The notes: generated by a model from the letters alone, not told the origin. Positions 9,250 to 16,729 are shown, counted from the first letter of the stretch. The stretch: 64,000 bases of DNA from Mycolicibacterium sp. ND9-15 (GCF_035918395.1 NZ_CP142362.1:3075501-3139500), one strand, 5' to 3'. Translations and numbers: made by a program.

Positions 9250-9402
9250 TCAGTTCGCGGCACCGGCGGCCCGGCGCTGTGTGTTCTTCTCCGGCGTCCG
9301 CCGGTAGTACGCCTGGTTGTATTCGCGGCGGCAGGCTGGACAGTAGGCGCCCGTGAACGCTGGGCGATCCCAACGGCAACGCGGGCAGTGTTTGGTGGGC
9401 AT
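9250..9402 (-). CDS. Short zinc-ribbon-like protein (50 aa)
   Basis: A 50-codon frame from ATG 9402 to TGA 9250. It reads MPTKHCPRCRWDRPAF, then GAYCPACRREYNQAYYRR, then a polar tail ending GAAN. Two CPxC pairs 15 residues apart make a convincing zinc ribbon, followed by a basic Tyr/Arg helix, a pattern found in small phage-like and housekeeping zinc proteins that bind nucleic acid. Third codon positions are G/C-rich throughout, supporting coding. It sits between the DUF2236 gene (convergent) and tRNA-Lys (same strand, 28 bp upstream). Function not known. Confidence 0.7.
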   Translation of the reverse strand: MPTKHCPRCRWDRPAFTGAYCPACRREYNQAYYRRTPEKNTQRRAAGAAN

Positions 9403-9430
9403 ACCTGGTTGTAGCGTCAGTGTCCGACAG

Positions 9431-9502
9431 TGCCCCCACTAGGATTCGAACCTAGGACCTGCGGATTAAAAGTCCGTAGCTCTACCGCTGAGCTATAGGG
9501 GC
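9431..9502 (-). tRNA. tRNA-Lys (anticodon TTT)
   Basis: Reverse strand folds as a tRNA: acceptor GCCCCTA / TGGGGGC, D-arm GCTCAGCGGTAGAGC, anticodon loop CTTTTAA (anticodon TTT, Lys), T-arm with GGTTCGAATCC. CCA is not encoded. It is divergent from the following three tRNAs. Confidence 0.97.
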
Positions 9503-9541
9503 GCGAGGGACAGGATACTGGGTGGCCGATGGCATCCTCGT

Positions 9542-9571
9542 TTGAGGATTCGGGTGCCGGTACCCTAAGCT
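9542..9571 (+). promoter_or_regulatory. Candidate promoter for the tRNA-Glu-Asp-Phe cluster
   Basis: TTGAGG (9542-9547), 18-nt spacer, TAAGCT (9566-9571, fits TANNNT). It ends about 52 bp before tRNA-Glu and is the best sigma-A-like match between the divergent tRNA-Lys and tRNA-Glu genes. Confidence 0.4.
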
Positions 9572-9623
9572 ATCGAGGCTCCCAACGTCATTGCGTTGCG
9601 AGTACCCCGGAGAGATTCGGCTG

Positions 9624-9696
9624 GCCCCCTTCGTCTAGCGGCCTAGGACGCCGCCCTTTCAAGGCGGTAGCGCGGGTTCGAATCCCGTAGGGGGTA
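9624..9696 (+). tRNA. tRNA-Glu (anticodon TTC)
   Basis: Acceptor GCCCCCT pairs with AGGGGGT (one terminal G-U pair); anticodon stem CCGCC/GGCGG with loop CTTTCAA, anticodon TTC; T-arm CGGGTTCGAATCCCG. CCA is not encoded. Confidence 0.97.
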
Positions 9697-9730
9697 CCCG
9701 TGACGACCCGTACGATGGGACGCACAGCAA

Positions 9731-9807
9731 GGCCCTGTGGCGCAGTTGGTTAGCGCGCCGCCCTGTCACGGCGGAGGTCGCGGGTTCAAGTCCCGTCAGG
9801 GTCGCCA
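9731..9807 (+). tRNA. tRNA-Asp (anticodon GTC)
   Basis: Acceptor GGCCCTG / CAGGGTC, D-arm GCGCAGTTGGTTAGCGC, anticodon stem CCGCC/GGCGG with loop CTGTCAC (anticodon GTC), T-arm CGGGTTCAAGTCCCG. Discriminator G then an encoded CCA (9805-9807). Confidence 0.97.
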
Positions 9808-9849
9808 TTGCGGCGAGGCATCTGGATTGCGCGCGACCGGTGCCTTCCG

Positions 9850-9926
9850 GGCCAGGTAGCTCAGTTGGTACGAGCGTCCGCCTGAAAAGCGGAAGGTCGC
9901 CGGTTCGATCCCGGCCCTGGCCACCA
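9850..9926 (+). tRNA. tRNA-Phe (anticodon GAA), integration site of the AICE
   Basis: Acceptor GGCCAGG / CCTGGCC, anticodon stem TCCGC/GCGGA with loop CTGAAAA (anticodon GAA), T-arm CCGGTTCGATCCCGG, encoded CCA at 9924-9926. The last 52 bases (9875-9926) recur perfectly at 35441-35492, so the element integrates into this gene and restores its 3' end. The integrase gene ends 24 bp further on. Confidence 0.97.
9875..9926 (+). repeat. attL core (52-bp direct repeat, 3' end of tRNA-Phe)
   Basis: Begins CGTCCGCCTGAAAAGCGG in the tRNA-Phe anticodon arm and ends at the encoded CCA. Identical over 52 bp to 35441-35492; the bases on either side differ. This is the attachment core used by the adjacent integrase. 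Confidence 0.93.
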
Positions 9927-9949
9927 GGTTCTACCTGCATAGACACGGG

Positions 9950-11119
9950 TTATGCACTCGGTTGATGGTTTGACTCGTCCGGTTTCTGTCCGGTCTTCGG
10001 TGCGTGAATTTCAGTCGCGTGAAGCTGATCGAGGTTGGTTGCCACCTGGTCCAGTTCGTCTGCATAGAGATCGCTGTAGATGTTCGCGGTGACGGTTGGC
10101 GTCGAATGCCCCATAGTTTTCTGGACGTAGCGCAGGTCAGCGCCGGACTTGCGAGCCAGGCTCGCGTAGGTGTGGCGTAGCTCGTGGAGGGTCAGCGGTG
10201 CCAGGCGTGTTTTCTTGAGGACTTTGTTCCAGTGCGTGTGCCTGCGCCAGTTGTTGGACCTCAGCATTTTTCCGTTGGGTGATGTGACGGCGGGCTCATC
10301 GGCAGCGCGGCCGGCGATGCGCGGTTTCAGGGCGTCAATGACGACCTGGGGGAGCGGGATGGTTCGGGTCCCGGCCACCGTCTTGGTGGGACCGATGACG
10401 ATCCGGCCTTCGACTTCGGGCGCAGCACGCCGAACGTACAGACGACGAGCGGCCAGGTCGATGTCCTTGACGCGGAGGCCGACGAGTTCGGACCACCGCA
10501 GGCCGGTGTAGGCGAGGATAGTCACGACGTCTCCCTGGTCGCCGCACGCGATGGCGAGTGTCTGGACTTCCTGCGCGGTCAGGTAGCGGTGCCGTTCCCT
10601 CTCGGGAATGCGGCCCGCCGAGACGCCAAGGGCCGGGTTGCGGTGTATCCGGCCGTCCTGGTGGGCGACGTCGAGAATCGAACGCAGGAGTCGCAGCGTG
10701 GACACCTTCGCCCACGGCCCGACCGTCAGGTTGTCAACGAACGCCTGGACGTCGGCGCGGGTGATTTCGTCGACGGGCACATGACCGAACCGCGGTGCAA
10801 TACGCAGATCCCAGTGCTGGGTATAGCCGCTCCACGTCTTTGGCGACACCGCGGGCTTCTTGGAGTTGGAGAACTGCGCCCAAATCCGGTTCAGCGGTGT
10901 GCGGCCGAGGCGCGGGTCGAACCGACGTGCACCAAGCGCGGCCTCGCTATCACGTTCAGATTTGAACGCCTTTGCCTCGCGCAGCGTCGGGAACGTGGCT
11001 GATGTTTCGACCCAGCCTGACGGTGCGTCGGGATCACGGATCAGGTAGCGGACTTGGTAGCGGGGCTGTCCGGCCGCATTGGTGCGCTTTCGGATGCCGC
11101 GTGGGGTGTTGCCGGCCAT
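9950..11119 (-). CDS. int: Tyrosine site-specific integrase of the AICE
   Basis: 389-residue phage-type integrase that recombines attP with the tRNA-Phe attB and, with Xis, excises the element. N-terminal Arm-DNA-binding region (about 1-60), SAM-like core-binding domain (about 75-165), catalytic domain (about 178-360) with the full set of active residues visible: R208 (TGLRWSE), H312 and R315 (LHELRHTYAS), H338 (MGHST) and Y348 (NIYSD). I chose ATG 11119 (MAGNTPRGIR) because it overlaps the xis stop by one base (TAATG). Its stop lies 24 bp from attL, the expected position. Confidence 0.95.
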   Translation of the reverse strand: MAGNTPRGIRKRTNAAGQPRYQVRYLIRDPDAPSGWVETSATFPTLREAKAFKSERDSEAALGARRFDPRLGRTPLNRIWAQFSNSKKPAVSPKTWSGYTQHWDLRIAPRFGHVPVDEITRADVQAFVDNLTVGPWAKVSTLRLLRSILDVAHQDGRIHRNPALGVSAGRIPERERHRYLTAQEVQTLAIACGDQGDVVTILAYTGLRWSELVGLRVKDIDLAARRLYVRRAAPEVEGRIVIGPTKTVAGTRTIPLPQVVIDALKPRIAGRAADEPAVTSPNGKMLRSNNWRRHTHWNKVLKKTRLAPLTLHELRHTYASLARKSGADLRYVQKTMGHSTPTVTANIYSDLYADELDQVATNLDQLHATEIHAPKTGQKPDESNHQPSA

Positions 11120-11355
11120 TACCGACGTACCTGCTTCAGCCAGGACCGGACTTCGGCACAATCCCAGCGGCGTACCCGCTCTGACAACGTGTAGCAGGGC
11201 GGGCCGATCTGCTCGCCGGTCGTTTCGCGGATCGACGCCCAGCGATTGAGCGTCGCAGCCGAGACGCCAAGCAGCGCCGACACCTGTTCTGCGGTCAGCA
11301 GCTCAGGGAAGTTTCCTGCGGTGACGAGAGCCTCCCGGAGGCCGTGAGTGACCAT
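11119..11355 (-). CDS. xis: Excisionase-like helix-turn-helix protein (Xis)
   Basis: 78-residue small DNA-binding protein. 'LLTAEQVSALLGVSAATLNRWASIRE' is a MerR/excisionase-type winged HTH, followed by the family's 'RVRRWDCAEVRSWLKQ' C terminus. Such proteins bend attachment-site DNA and direct the integrase toward excision. ATG 11355 follows AGGTG. Stop overlaps the int start (TAATG), so expression is coupled to int. Confidence 0.88.
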   Translation of the reverse strand: MVTHGLREALVTAGNFPELLTAEQVSALLGVSAATLNRWASIRETTGEQIGPPCYTLSERVRRWDCAEVRSWLKQVRR

Positions 11356-11359
11356 CGCT

Positions 11360-11716
11360 TCACCTCGTTGCGGGTGGCTGGTCCGTCGACGGAATGTTCA
11401 TGCCAGCACGGAGGGAGGCGAACCAGGCGCGAGTGCGCGGAAGTCTGGCGTCGGCGTCAGCCTGCCCGCCGATGATTCCCCAGAGATCGAATGCCCACCG
11501 ATCCAGCGCGGAGGCCGTTGTCTCGCCGCGTCGCTGGAGTTCCGCGTCGTCGCCCAGGACCAAGGCGACGCCGAGGACTTCGCCGCAGGACCAGAGGTGC
11601 CGGTACTCGTCCCATCCGTGCGTGCGGACCAGGTTGGCGCGGTGCATCAGATCATCGGCGTGGCGGGCCAATTGATCCTGATTGGGTGGTTCGAAGAGAG
11701 GCCAGTCGTTATTCAT
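11360..11716 (-). CDS. Conserved small AICE protein of unknown function
   Basis: 118 residues from ATG 11716, preceded by GGAGGT. It overlaps the end of the FtsK-like gene by 8 bp (ATGAATAA), and xis follows 4 bp after its stop, so it belongs to the pra-tra-xis-int operon. Mainly helical and acidic, with 'HADDLMHRANLVRTHGWDEYRHLW' and 'ALDRWAFDLWGIIGGQ'; no cysteine motif, no membrane helix. I do not recognise the family. Its constant position between the DNA pump and excisionase suggests a role in transfer or excision. Confidence 0.8.
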   Translation of the reverse strand: MNNDWPLFEPPNQDQLARHADDLMHRANLVRTHGWDEYRHLWSCGEVLGVALVLGDDAELQRRGETTASALDRWAFDLWGIIGGQADADARLPRTRAWFASLRAGMNIPSTDQPPATR

Positions 11717-13031
11717 GGCGCTTACCTCCGGCAGCGCGCATCCGTCCGTATTGCTTTGCAGTGGAGCGGATTTGGTCATCCGTCCAGAAATCTGAACGCA
11801 CTCTGGTCACTCGACCGTCCTCAGCGACGACGTAGCCGGTGCCCGGTGCGTCCGGGCTGATCCGGTGCGCGGGCGCGACATCGGCCATGCCGTCGCCGAG
11901 AACCATCGCCACCTCGTCGCGGGAACGAAGGCGGAGCGCAATGGTCTGGGTGAACAGCCCTCGCATCGGTAGGACCTCTTTGCGGGGATCCTGCAGGAAC
12001 GCGGCCACCACGATTCCCAGGGCGCGGCCTTTGGTCAGAATCCGCGACAAGGAGGCAGCGGCTTCTTTGCGCAGTGCAGCATCGCTCATGTAGGCGGTCA
12101 CGCCGGCCAGTTCGTCGATCAGCAGCACGATCAGGGGAACCGATTTTGTCGGGGTGTGTTCGCGGGCGTTTCCAGCCATCTGCGCGCCGCGCTTGTCCAT
12201 CAACTTTTCCAATGCCGCAAGGGTTTTCACTGCGTCGGCCTCGGTGGTGGCGACCTTGGTGAACAGGCGAGCGCCGACCGATAGTTCGATGCCGTATTTG
12301 AGGTCGATGCCGATCAGGTGGACCAGGCCGGCCGCGACCGCTGGGCCGAAGCCGCCGGCGATGCCCCAGAAGACCGACCCTTTACCTGCGCCTGAGCAGC
12401 CCACTGTCAAGGTGTGTCGTCCGGCGACGTGCAGCCTCCACGGGGCGCCGTTTTCGCAACGTCCAAGCGTGACTCTGGTGGTAGCGACTGCCGTGGGAGA
12501 GGCGGCATGGCCGACTGACGAGAGTTGCTCTCGCATGACCAGTTCGATCCGCACGGTGCCCGGTGCGACCACGACCGACCGGGCGGCGTGTGCGCGTGCG
12601 GCGTCGCGGATAGCCGGGACGGCACGCTCCAGGTCCTCGACGGTCAGACCCATTCGTGTCCGCACCGTCAGATTCAGGCAGTTGTCGGACACCTTGACCT
12701 GCAGCAGCTTTGGATGAGTCCACCGCGTCTGTGTGACCGGCCGCCCTTCATGGTCCTTGCGACTGACTTGCTCAGAGGCGGACAAGCCGCAGCGTTTCGA
12801 CAACCGCTCCCATGTGGCGTAGGCCCACAGTCTCCAGCGCAAGCGCCGAGCGGGGGCTGCGAAGTGCAGTTCGTAGGTCCTCGGTGAGCGCAGCCGCCAA
12901 GCAATCAGAACTGCAGCGCTAATGCCTGCGACGGCCGCGACCCAGGCCACGGCGCCAAGTAGCAGCTGCAGGAGGTGGTCGAACATCAGCGGGTCGTTGA
13001 GGTCAGTTGGCGCGAACGGGTCAGGGTTCAT
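11709..13031 (-). CDS. FtsK/SpoIIIE-type conjugal DNA translocase (TraB/TraSA-like)
   Basis: 440-residue membrane-anchored ATPase expected to pump double-stranded element DNA into a recipient cell. N-terminal hydrophobic segment (about 20-46, LLQLLLGAVAWVAAVAGISA), a soluble linker, then the RecA-like FtsK motor: Walker A GCSGAGKGS at 211-219 and Walker B 'IVLLIDELAG' near 300, followed by ILTKGRALGIVVAAF, a typical FtsK/TraB motif. Shorter than chromosomal FtsK, as for AICE Tra proteins. ATG 13031 overlaps the pra stop by 4 bp (ATGA); the frame remains open upstream but that would lie inside pra. Confidence 0.92.
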   Translation of the reverse strand: MNPDPFAPTDLNDPLMFDHLLQLLLGAVAWVAAVAGISAAVLIAWRLRSPRTYELHFAAPARRLRWRLWAYATWERLSKRCGLSASEQVSRKDHEGRPVTQTRWTHPKLLQVKVSDNCLNLTVRTRMGLTVEDLERAVPAIRDAARAHAARSVVVAPGTVRIELVMREQLSSVGHAASPTAVATTRVTLGRCENGAPWRLHVAGRHTLTVGCSGAGKGSVFWGIAGGFGPAVAAGLVHLIGIDLKYGIELSVGARLFTKVATTEADAVKTLAALEKLMDKRGAQMAGNAREHTPTKSVPLIVLLIDELAGVTAYMSDAALRKEAAASLSRILTKGRALGIVVAAFLQDPRKEVLPMRGLFTQTIALRLRSRDEVAMVLGDGMADVAPAHRISPDAPGTGYVVAEDGRVTRVRSDFWTDDQIRSTAKQYGRMRAAGGKRHE

Positions 13032-13450
13032 GCCGACGCCCGACCTGAGTTCGATGCTGCTGACGGCTTGCCTGGTGCGGTCATGCCCGAGGCTCGAAAC
13101 GACCACGCGATCCGCGAGAAATCGCCCGACCGCTCGATGTACGGCAGCGCCATCAGGCCCTCGAACACCACGGGCGTGAACGGTGTTTCGCTGGAATTGG
13201 TGGGGGCGACGGGTTGCGTTTGTGCGGCGAACTTGACCGTCACCGTGCGGCTGCGTTTCGGTGCGGACGGATCACCGTCGAGCACTTCGACCTGCCACAT
13301 CGGCGAACCGGTCTCGCGATCGGTCGCCTGTACACGGTTGTCGCCCGAGGACTTGTCGAAGTCGATCATCGGTGTCACCTCGGACACGAGGAACGCGCCG
13401 TACGCGAACACCTGGTCGTGGGTGATCTGAAGCCATTTGGGGATGGACAT
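13028..13450 (-). CDS. pra: Pra-like activator of replication, integration and excision
   Basis: 140 residues. The reading 'IPKWLQITHDQVFAYGAFLVSEVTPMIDFD', then 'WQVEVLDGDPSAPKRSRTVTVKFAA' and a C-terminal 'FEGLMALPYIERSG...IAWSFRASGM' matches my memory of the Pra-type protein of pSAM2-like elements, which activates int, xis and rep genes. First gene of the leftward operon pra-tra-(small protein)-xis-int. Its promoter carries the KorSA-type operator, as for pSAM2 pra. The Pra assignment is by recall and genetic position; the mode of action of the family is not evident from the sequence. Confidence 0.75.
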   Translation of the reverse strand: MSIPKWLQITHDQVFAYGAFLVSEVTPMIDFDKSSGDNRVQATDRETGSPMWQVEVLDGDPSAPKRSRTVTVKFAAQTQPVAPTNSSETPFTPVVFEGLMALPYIERSGDFSRIAWSFRASGMTAPGKPSAASNSGRASA

Positions 13451-13489
13451 TGCGAAACCTTTCGGTCGGAATGAACTAGATGGCTATTC

Positions 13490-13517
13490 AACCTAGTCGT
13501 CTAGAGGAGTCTGTCAA
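13490..13517 (-). promoter_or_regulatory. pra promoter with embedded KorSA-type operator
   Basis: On the reverse strand: -35 TTGACA (13512-13517), 16-nt spacer, -10 TAGGTT (13490-13495, fits TANNNT). The 13-bp motif TCTAGACGACTAG (plus strand CTAGTCGTCTAGA, 13493-13505) lies in the spacer and touches the -10 box. The same 13 bp occur downstream of the korSA-like promoter at 14352-14364. A repressor bound here would block RNA polymerase directly. Confidence 0.75.
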
Positions 13518-13550
13518 GTGTTGAGCGGCCTTTTGGCATTTCCCCTGGGT

Positions 13551-14330
13551 TCAGCGCGCTGAGAAGTCGTATTCGAGCAGGTAGGCCGACGCCACCTTCA
13601 CGGTGTCGCAGACTTCGACGGCCACGTCGTTGGTGTCGTAAGCCGTCCGCACCACCGTCAGAACGGGTACTCCGGCTGCGAGTTGCAAGGTGCGGCGCTC
13701 TTCGGGGGTGGGCATCCGTGCGCCGACTTCCTCGGTGAATCGGGCGAGGGTGTGGCCGGCTTCTTCGAGTCGCGCGTAGATGCCGCCAGGTCCGGTGTCG
13801 ATTTGTTCGATCTTGGTGCCCTGAGCGAATGCGGCGGGAATGTACGAAATCGCTGTCTCAACTGGCCGGCCATCGGCGAGGTACCGCCGAGACCGCACGA
13901 CAACGTCGTCGTCGGGTGTCAAGCGAAGGTGTTCGGCAACAAAAGAATTCGGCTTCTCACGGGTCACGGTGATGTTGTCCACCCGCGGCGCGTAACCAGA
14001 CTTCTCCGCCTCGACGGTGAACGCCGCTTTGCCGCTGGCGCGATGTCGTCGGGCAAATCGATCTGACGCGAGCCTGTGGATCGGGGGTGTCGAGCGAACG
14101 AACACGCCGCGGCCGTGTTGCGTGATTACTAGTCCTTCGCCACCGAGCACTTGCATTGCCTGCCTGACGGTCATGCGTGCCACGCCGAAGTGTTTGATCA
14201 ACTCGGCCTCGGACGGCAACCGCTCGCCTGCGGATAGCTGGCCCGAGCTGATAGCTTCGCGCAGCATGCTGGCGATCTGCCGATATGGCGGCTTGTCGTC
14301 CGCCCGGTCGATCTGGCCAAGTTGCAGCAC
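13551..14330 (-). CDS. GntR/UTRA-family repressor, KorSA-like
   Basis: 259 residues from GTG 14330 (GGGAAGG upstream). N-terminal GntR winged helix: 'YRQIASMLREAISSGQLSAGERLPSEAELIKHFGVARMTVRQAMQVL' spans about residues 17-62, with the typical GRGVFV strand after it; the rest is a UTRA ligand domain ('GIYARLEEAGHTLARFTEEVGARMPTPEE'). Its place between pra and the Nudix gene equals korSA of pSAM2, the repressor that keeps the element quiet by silencing pra and itself. The identical operator in both promoters supports this. If it responds to a ligand, nothing in the sequence shows which one. Confidence 0.88.
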   Translation of the reverse strand: MLQLGQIDRADDKPPYRQIASMLREAISSGQLSAGERLPSEAELIKHFGVARMTVRQAMQVLGGEGLVITQHGRGVFVRSTPPIHRLASDRFARRHRASGKAAFTVEAEKSGYAPRVDNITVTREKPNSFVAEHLRLTPDDDVVVRSRRYLADGRPVETAISYIPAAFAQGTKIEQIDTGPGGIYARLEEAGHTLARFTEEVGARMPTPEERRTLQLAAGVPVLTVVRTAYDTNDVAVEVCDTVKVASAYLLEYDFSAR

Positions 14331-14351
14331 CGCAGAGCCTTCCCTTGCATG

Positions 14352-14394
14352 TCTAGACGACTAGTAGTGTAAGAAAACGACACGCCCATGTCAC
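14352..14394 (-). promoter_or_regulatory. korSA-like gene promoter with downstream operator
   Basis: On the reverse strand: -35 GTGACA (14389-14394), 17-nt spacer, -10 TACACT (14366-14371, fits TANNNT), then the operator CTAGTCGTCTAGA (plus strand TCTAGACGACTAG, 14352-14364) right over the expected transcription start. It is a 13/13 match to the motif in the pra promoter, indicating autoregulation. The operator may also affect the divergent Nudix gene that starts at 14428. Confidence 0.72.
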
Positions 14395-14427
14395 TACTGG
14401 AGTCCGGCCCCGAGGATGGAGTCTCGC

Positions 14428-14850
14428 ATGGCAACCACGCCGAAACACTCGGTTAGCGTCGCGGGCATCGTGGTCCGCGACGACGGCCGCGTCCTGGTCA
14501 TCAAACGTGATGACACCGGCCACTGGGAAGCCCCCGGCGGCGTCCTTGAGCTTGACGAATCATTCGAGAGCGGCGTTCAGCGCGAGGTGCTGGAAGAGAC
14601 GGGACTTGAGGTCGCGGTCGAGCGGCTTACTGGTGTCTACAAGAATATGACTCACGGAATCGTCGCCTTGGTGTATCGCTGTCGACCGGCAGGGGGTGAA
14701 CCCCACGCCACCGAGGAGGCACGTGAAATCCGTTGGATGACAAGGGAAGAAGTAAAGTCAGCAATGATACCTGCGTTCGGGGTTCGGGTCTTGGATGCGT
14801 TCGAGCAAGCGCCCCAGTCGCGGGCGCATGACGGGGTCAATCTCGTATAG
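14428..14850 (+). CDS. Nudix hydrolase, Pif-like
   Basis: 140 residues. The complete Nudix box is present: G38-x5-E44-x7-R52 E53-x2-E56 E57-x-G59, in 'GGVLELDESF' and 'REVLEETGLEV', so a divalent-metal pyrophosphohydrolase activity is expected. In pSAM2 a Nudix protein called Pif gives transfer immunity to cells that already hold the element; the same neighbourhood here (next to korSA and pra) suggests that role. ATG 14428 (MATTPKHSVS) is preferred because GGAG precedes it at suitable distance; an in-frame ATG at 14416 lies four codons upstream. It is divergent from the repressor gene. Confidence 0.87.
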   Translation: MATTPKHSVSVAGIVVRDDGRVLVIKRDDTGHWEAPGGVLELDESFESGVQREVLEETGLEVAVERLTGVYKNMTHGIVALVYRCRPAGGEPHATEEAREIRWMTREEVKSAMIPAFGVRVLDAFEQAPQSRAHDGVNLV

Positions 14851-14864
14851 ATGGTGGTACGGGC

Positions 14865-15134
14865 TCATGCCTCGTAGGTCTCACCGCAGACCAGGCAGTG
14901 CAGTGGTCCGCTGTCAGGTTGCAGCCACACCACCATTCCCCGAGAGTGCCCTGCGCAAGGCGCGTAGTTTTGCGACCTCCGCGCCGCGCGGGGCCGCTTA
15001 CACCCGCCAAAGGTGTGGGGGGTGACCCCCGCGAGCCGTCGCAGCGCCCCTTGATGGCATAGGCGGTCATCGATCACCCCGCATTTGTTTCCAGCACCGA
15101 GTATGAGCTCGTTGCTGAGAATTGGAAGCGGCAA
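14865..15134 (-). CDS. Possible small zinc-ribbon ORF (doubtful)
   Basis: An open frame of up to 89 codons in the gap between the Nudix and reverse transcriptase genes. Only its last third looks protein-like: 'YAPCAGHSRGMVVWLQPDSG', then 'LHCLVCGETYEA', with a CxxH / HCxxC pattern that could bind zinc. The first 50 codons have no coding character, the start is unclear and no good ribosome site is seen. The same DNA holds inverted repeats (ATGGTGGT at 14851-14858 with ACCACCAT at 14929-14936), so it could instead specify a structured RNA or nothing. Annotated with low confidence so that the gap is not left undescribed. Confidence 0.28.
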   Translation of the reverse strand: MPLPILSNELILGAGNKCGVIDDRLCHQGALRRLAGVTPHTFGGCKRPRAARRSQNYAPCAGHSRGMVVWLQPDSGPLHCLVCGETYEA

Positions 15135-15157
15135 CGCTTCGAACTTAAGGTGCAGTA

Positions 15158-16729
15158 GTGGCCACCTTTGGCTTGGAACTAGAAAGCGCTCGGCAGCTGT
15201 CGGCCATGGAACTCTACGGCGATTGGTATCGAGACCCCTGGGGATGGCCGGAGGTTCTGACCGTAGAGTTCGTCGCCAAGCTCGATGCCGAAGGGCACCT
15301 GGGTATTGACAAAAGGAGTGTGTCTACAAGTTTGGATCCGTTCTTCCATCGAATGGAAGTGCCAAAGTCGTATTTGGGCGTCAGGCCGGCAGTGGTTCAA
15401 GACCCCATGAGTCGGCTTGCATACAACGCCGCTGTACTTAAAGGCGTAGGTACTCTTCACTCTGACCTACCCACGTGGGTGTATGGATGGCGTTTACGTG
15501 ACGACAAGATATCCAAGAACAAGCGTGAGTGGGCCGCCTATGTCGAGAGCCTTCCTACGGTTGACGACGACGGTCATGGGTTGGTTACGGATATAACCTC
15601 GTTCTTCGCGTCGATCGAATTAGACCGACTTCTCGAAATAGTGGGGGCTGCGGCCGGTAAGACGATACCGCGCGAGATAATCGCTGCTGTTGTCGACGCG
15701 CACTCGAGAATGCTGGGGCGAAGTGGACTACCACAGCGGAGTTTCGCCTCTGCGATCCTTGCGAATTGCTACCTCCAGCCGATTGACGACGCACTAAATG
15801 CCGCGATAGGAAACTGGGATCTCGACATTGTTGGGGTTCGCCGGTGGATGGATGACATAAGCGCCGAAGGTCCGGAAGAGTCGCTATACGGTCTCCTTCT
15901 AGAACTCCAGGATCGCGCCCGACACATTGGGTTGGAACTGAACTCCGCCAAAACTCACTTAACTGACGCCAGTGAAACGGCGAAAGACTTGCGATCTGAG
16001 ACGTTGAATACCATTGAAGTAGAGTTTCGCAAAATGAAACTGTCAGAATACACTGATGAAGAAGTCGACGTAGCGGTTAATGCCGACGTTCTAACGAGTC
16101 TTGAAAGAGAGATTCTCGATAATCCCGACGGCTTTGGACGTCCTGTCATTCGGTCAGTTCTTCATTCGCTGACAGAATATGGCATTTTTGACAATTCTGC
16201 CGAATGGCGAAGAATAGCTCATCGAGTCCCCCACGTCGCCGACAACCTGGGGCGATATTTACGCGGTTCGATGGATGCCGCGTGGTTCGGATCAGAGGTG
16301 ACCGACTGCGTGAATTGGTTCACCGAGTACGTCGCGTCAACCTGGGGGCGACAGAATTGGGTGACTTCACAATTCGCACTGGCTTTCGACGACAACACTT
16401 CCCCTCGCGTCAGGGAAGTGCTGGCACGCTGGCTGGATTCGAGTACCGACCTCCAACAGGTGGCGATCGCAGCCGAGCGGATGAGTGCGATGGACCAGAG
16501 TTACGCGCGCTATGTGATGAGGTCCCGCGCGGACGGGACATCGGACCCGCTACTTCTGCGGGTCTTTGCACTTGGCTTGTTGCGGACCAAGGCTGATCGA
16601 GGAACCGTCGCAGCTGTTCTTGAGCGCGACAAAAGGAATGGGCTGCTTGCTCACTACCTGGAAACCCGAAATTGGGAACCACCGCCAGTGGCTGGTGACT
16701 TCGGTGGCTCGGACGATGCCCCGGGGTGA
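15158..16729 (+). CDS. Abi/UG-type reverse transcriptase (putative defence RT)
   Basis: 523 residues from GTG 15158 (AAGGTG upstream). The RT palm is recognisable: motif A 'LVTDITSFFASIELDRLL' with D145, motif B 'SGLPQRSFASAILANCYLQPI' region at 189-209, motif C RRWMDDIS with D232 and D233 (WMDD in place of the usual YxDD), and motif D 'HIGLELNSAKTHL' with K265. All three catalytic aspartates are kept. There is no maturase or HNH domain, so it is not a group II intron protein; the 250-residue helical C terminus fits the Abi/UG groups whose members act in phage defence. Codon usage is visibly less GC-rich than that of neighbours, indicating separate origin. No obvious partner gene; it is alone on its strand. 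Confidence 0.82.
   Translation: MATFGLELESARQLSAMELYGDWYRDPWGWPEVLTVEFVAKLDAEGHLGIDKRSVSTSLDPFFHRMEVPKSYLGVRPAVVQDPMSRLAYNAAVLKGVGTLHSDLPTWVYGWRLRDDKISKNKREWAAYVESLPTVDDDGHGLVTDITSFFASIELDRLLEIVGAAAGKTIPREIIAAVVDAHSRMLGRSGLPQRSFASAILANCYLQPIDDALNAAIGNWDLDIVGVRRWMDDISAEGPEESLYGLLLELQDRARHIGLELNSAKTHLTDASETAKDLRSETLNTIEVEFRKMKLSEYTDEEVDVAVNADVLTSLEREILDNPDGFGRPVIRSVLHSLTEYGIFDNSAEWRRIAHRVPHVADNLGRYLRGSMDAAWFGSEVTDCVNWFTEYVASTWGRQNWVTSQFALAFDDNTSPRVREVLARWLDSSTDLQQVAIAAERMSAMDQSYARYVMRSRADGTSDPLLLRVFALGLLRTKADRGTVAAVLERDKRNGLLAHYLETRNWEPPPVAGDFGGSDDAPG

Noticed and set aside
14758..14868. Leftward 36-codon frame (MSPYHHLYEIDPV...) overlapping the zinc-ribbon frame by ATGA
   Set aside because: It lies antisense over the conserved C terminus of the Nudix gene (RAHDGVNLV), which explains its protein-like look; no independent support.
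15158..16729. Group II intron or retron
   Set aside because: No maturase or HNH domain, no group II domain V/VI sequence seen downstream, and no typical retron msr-msd with paired a1/a2 ends identified.
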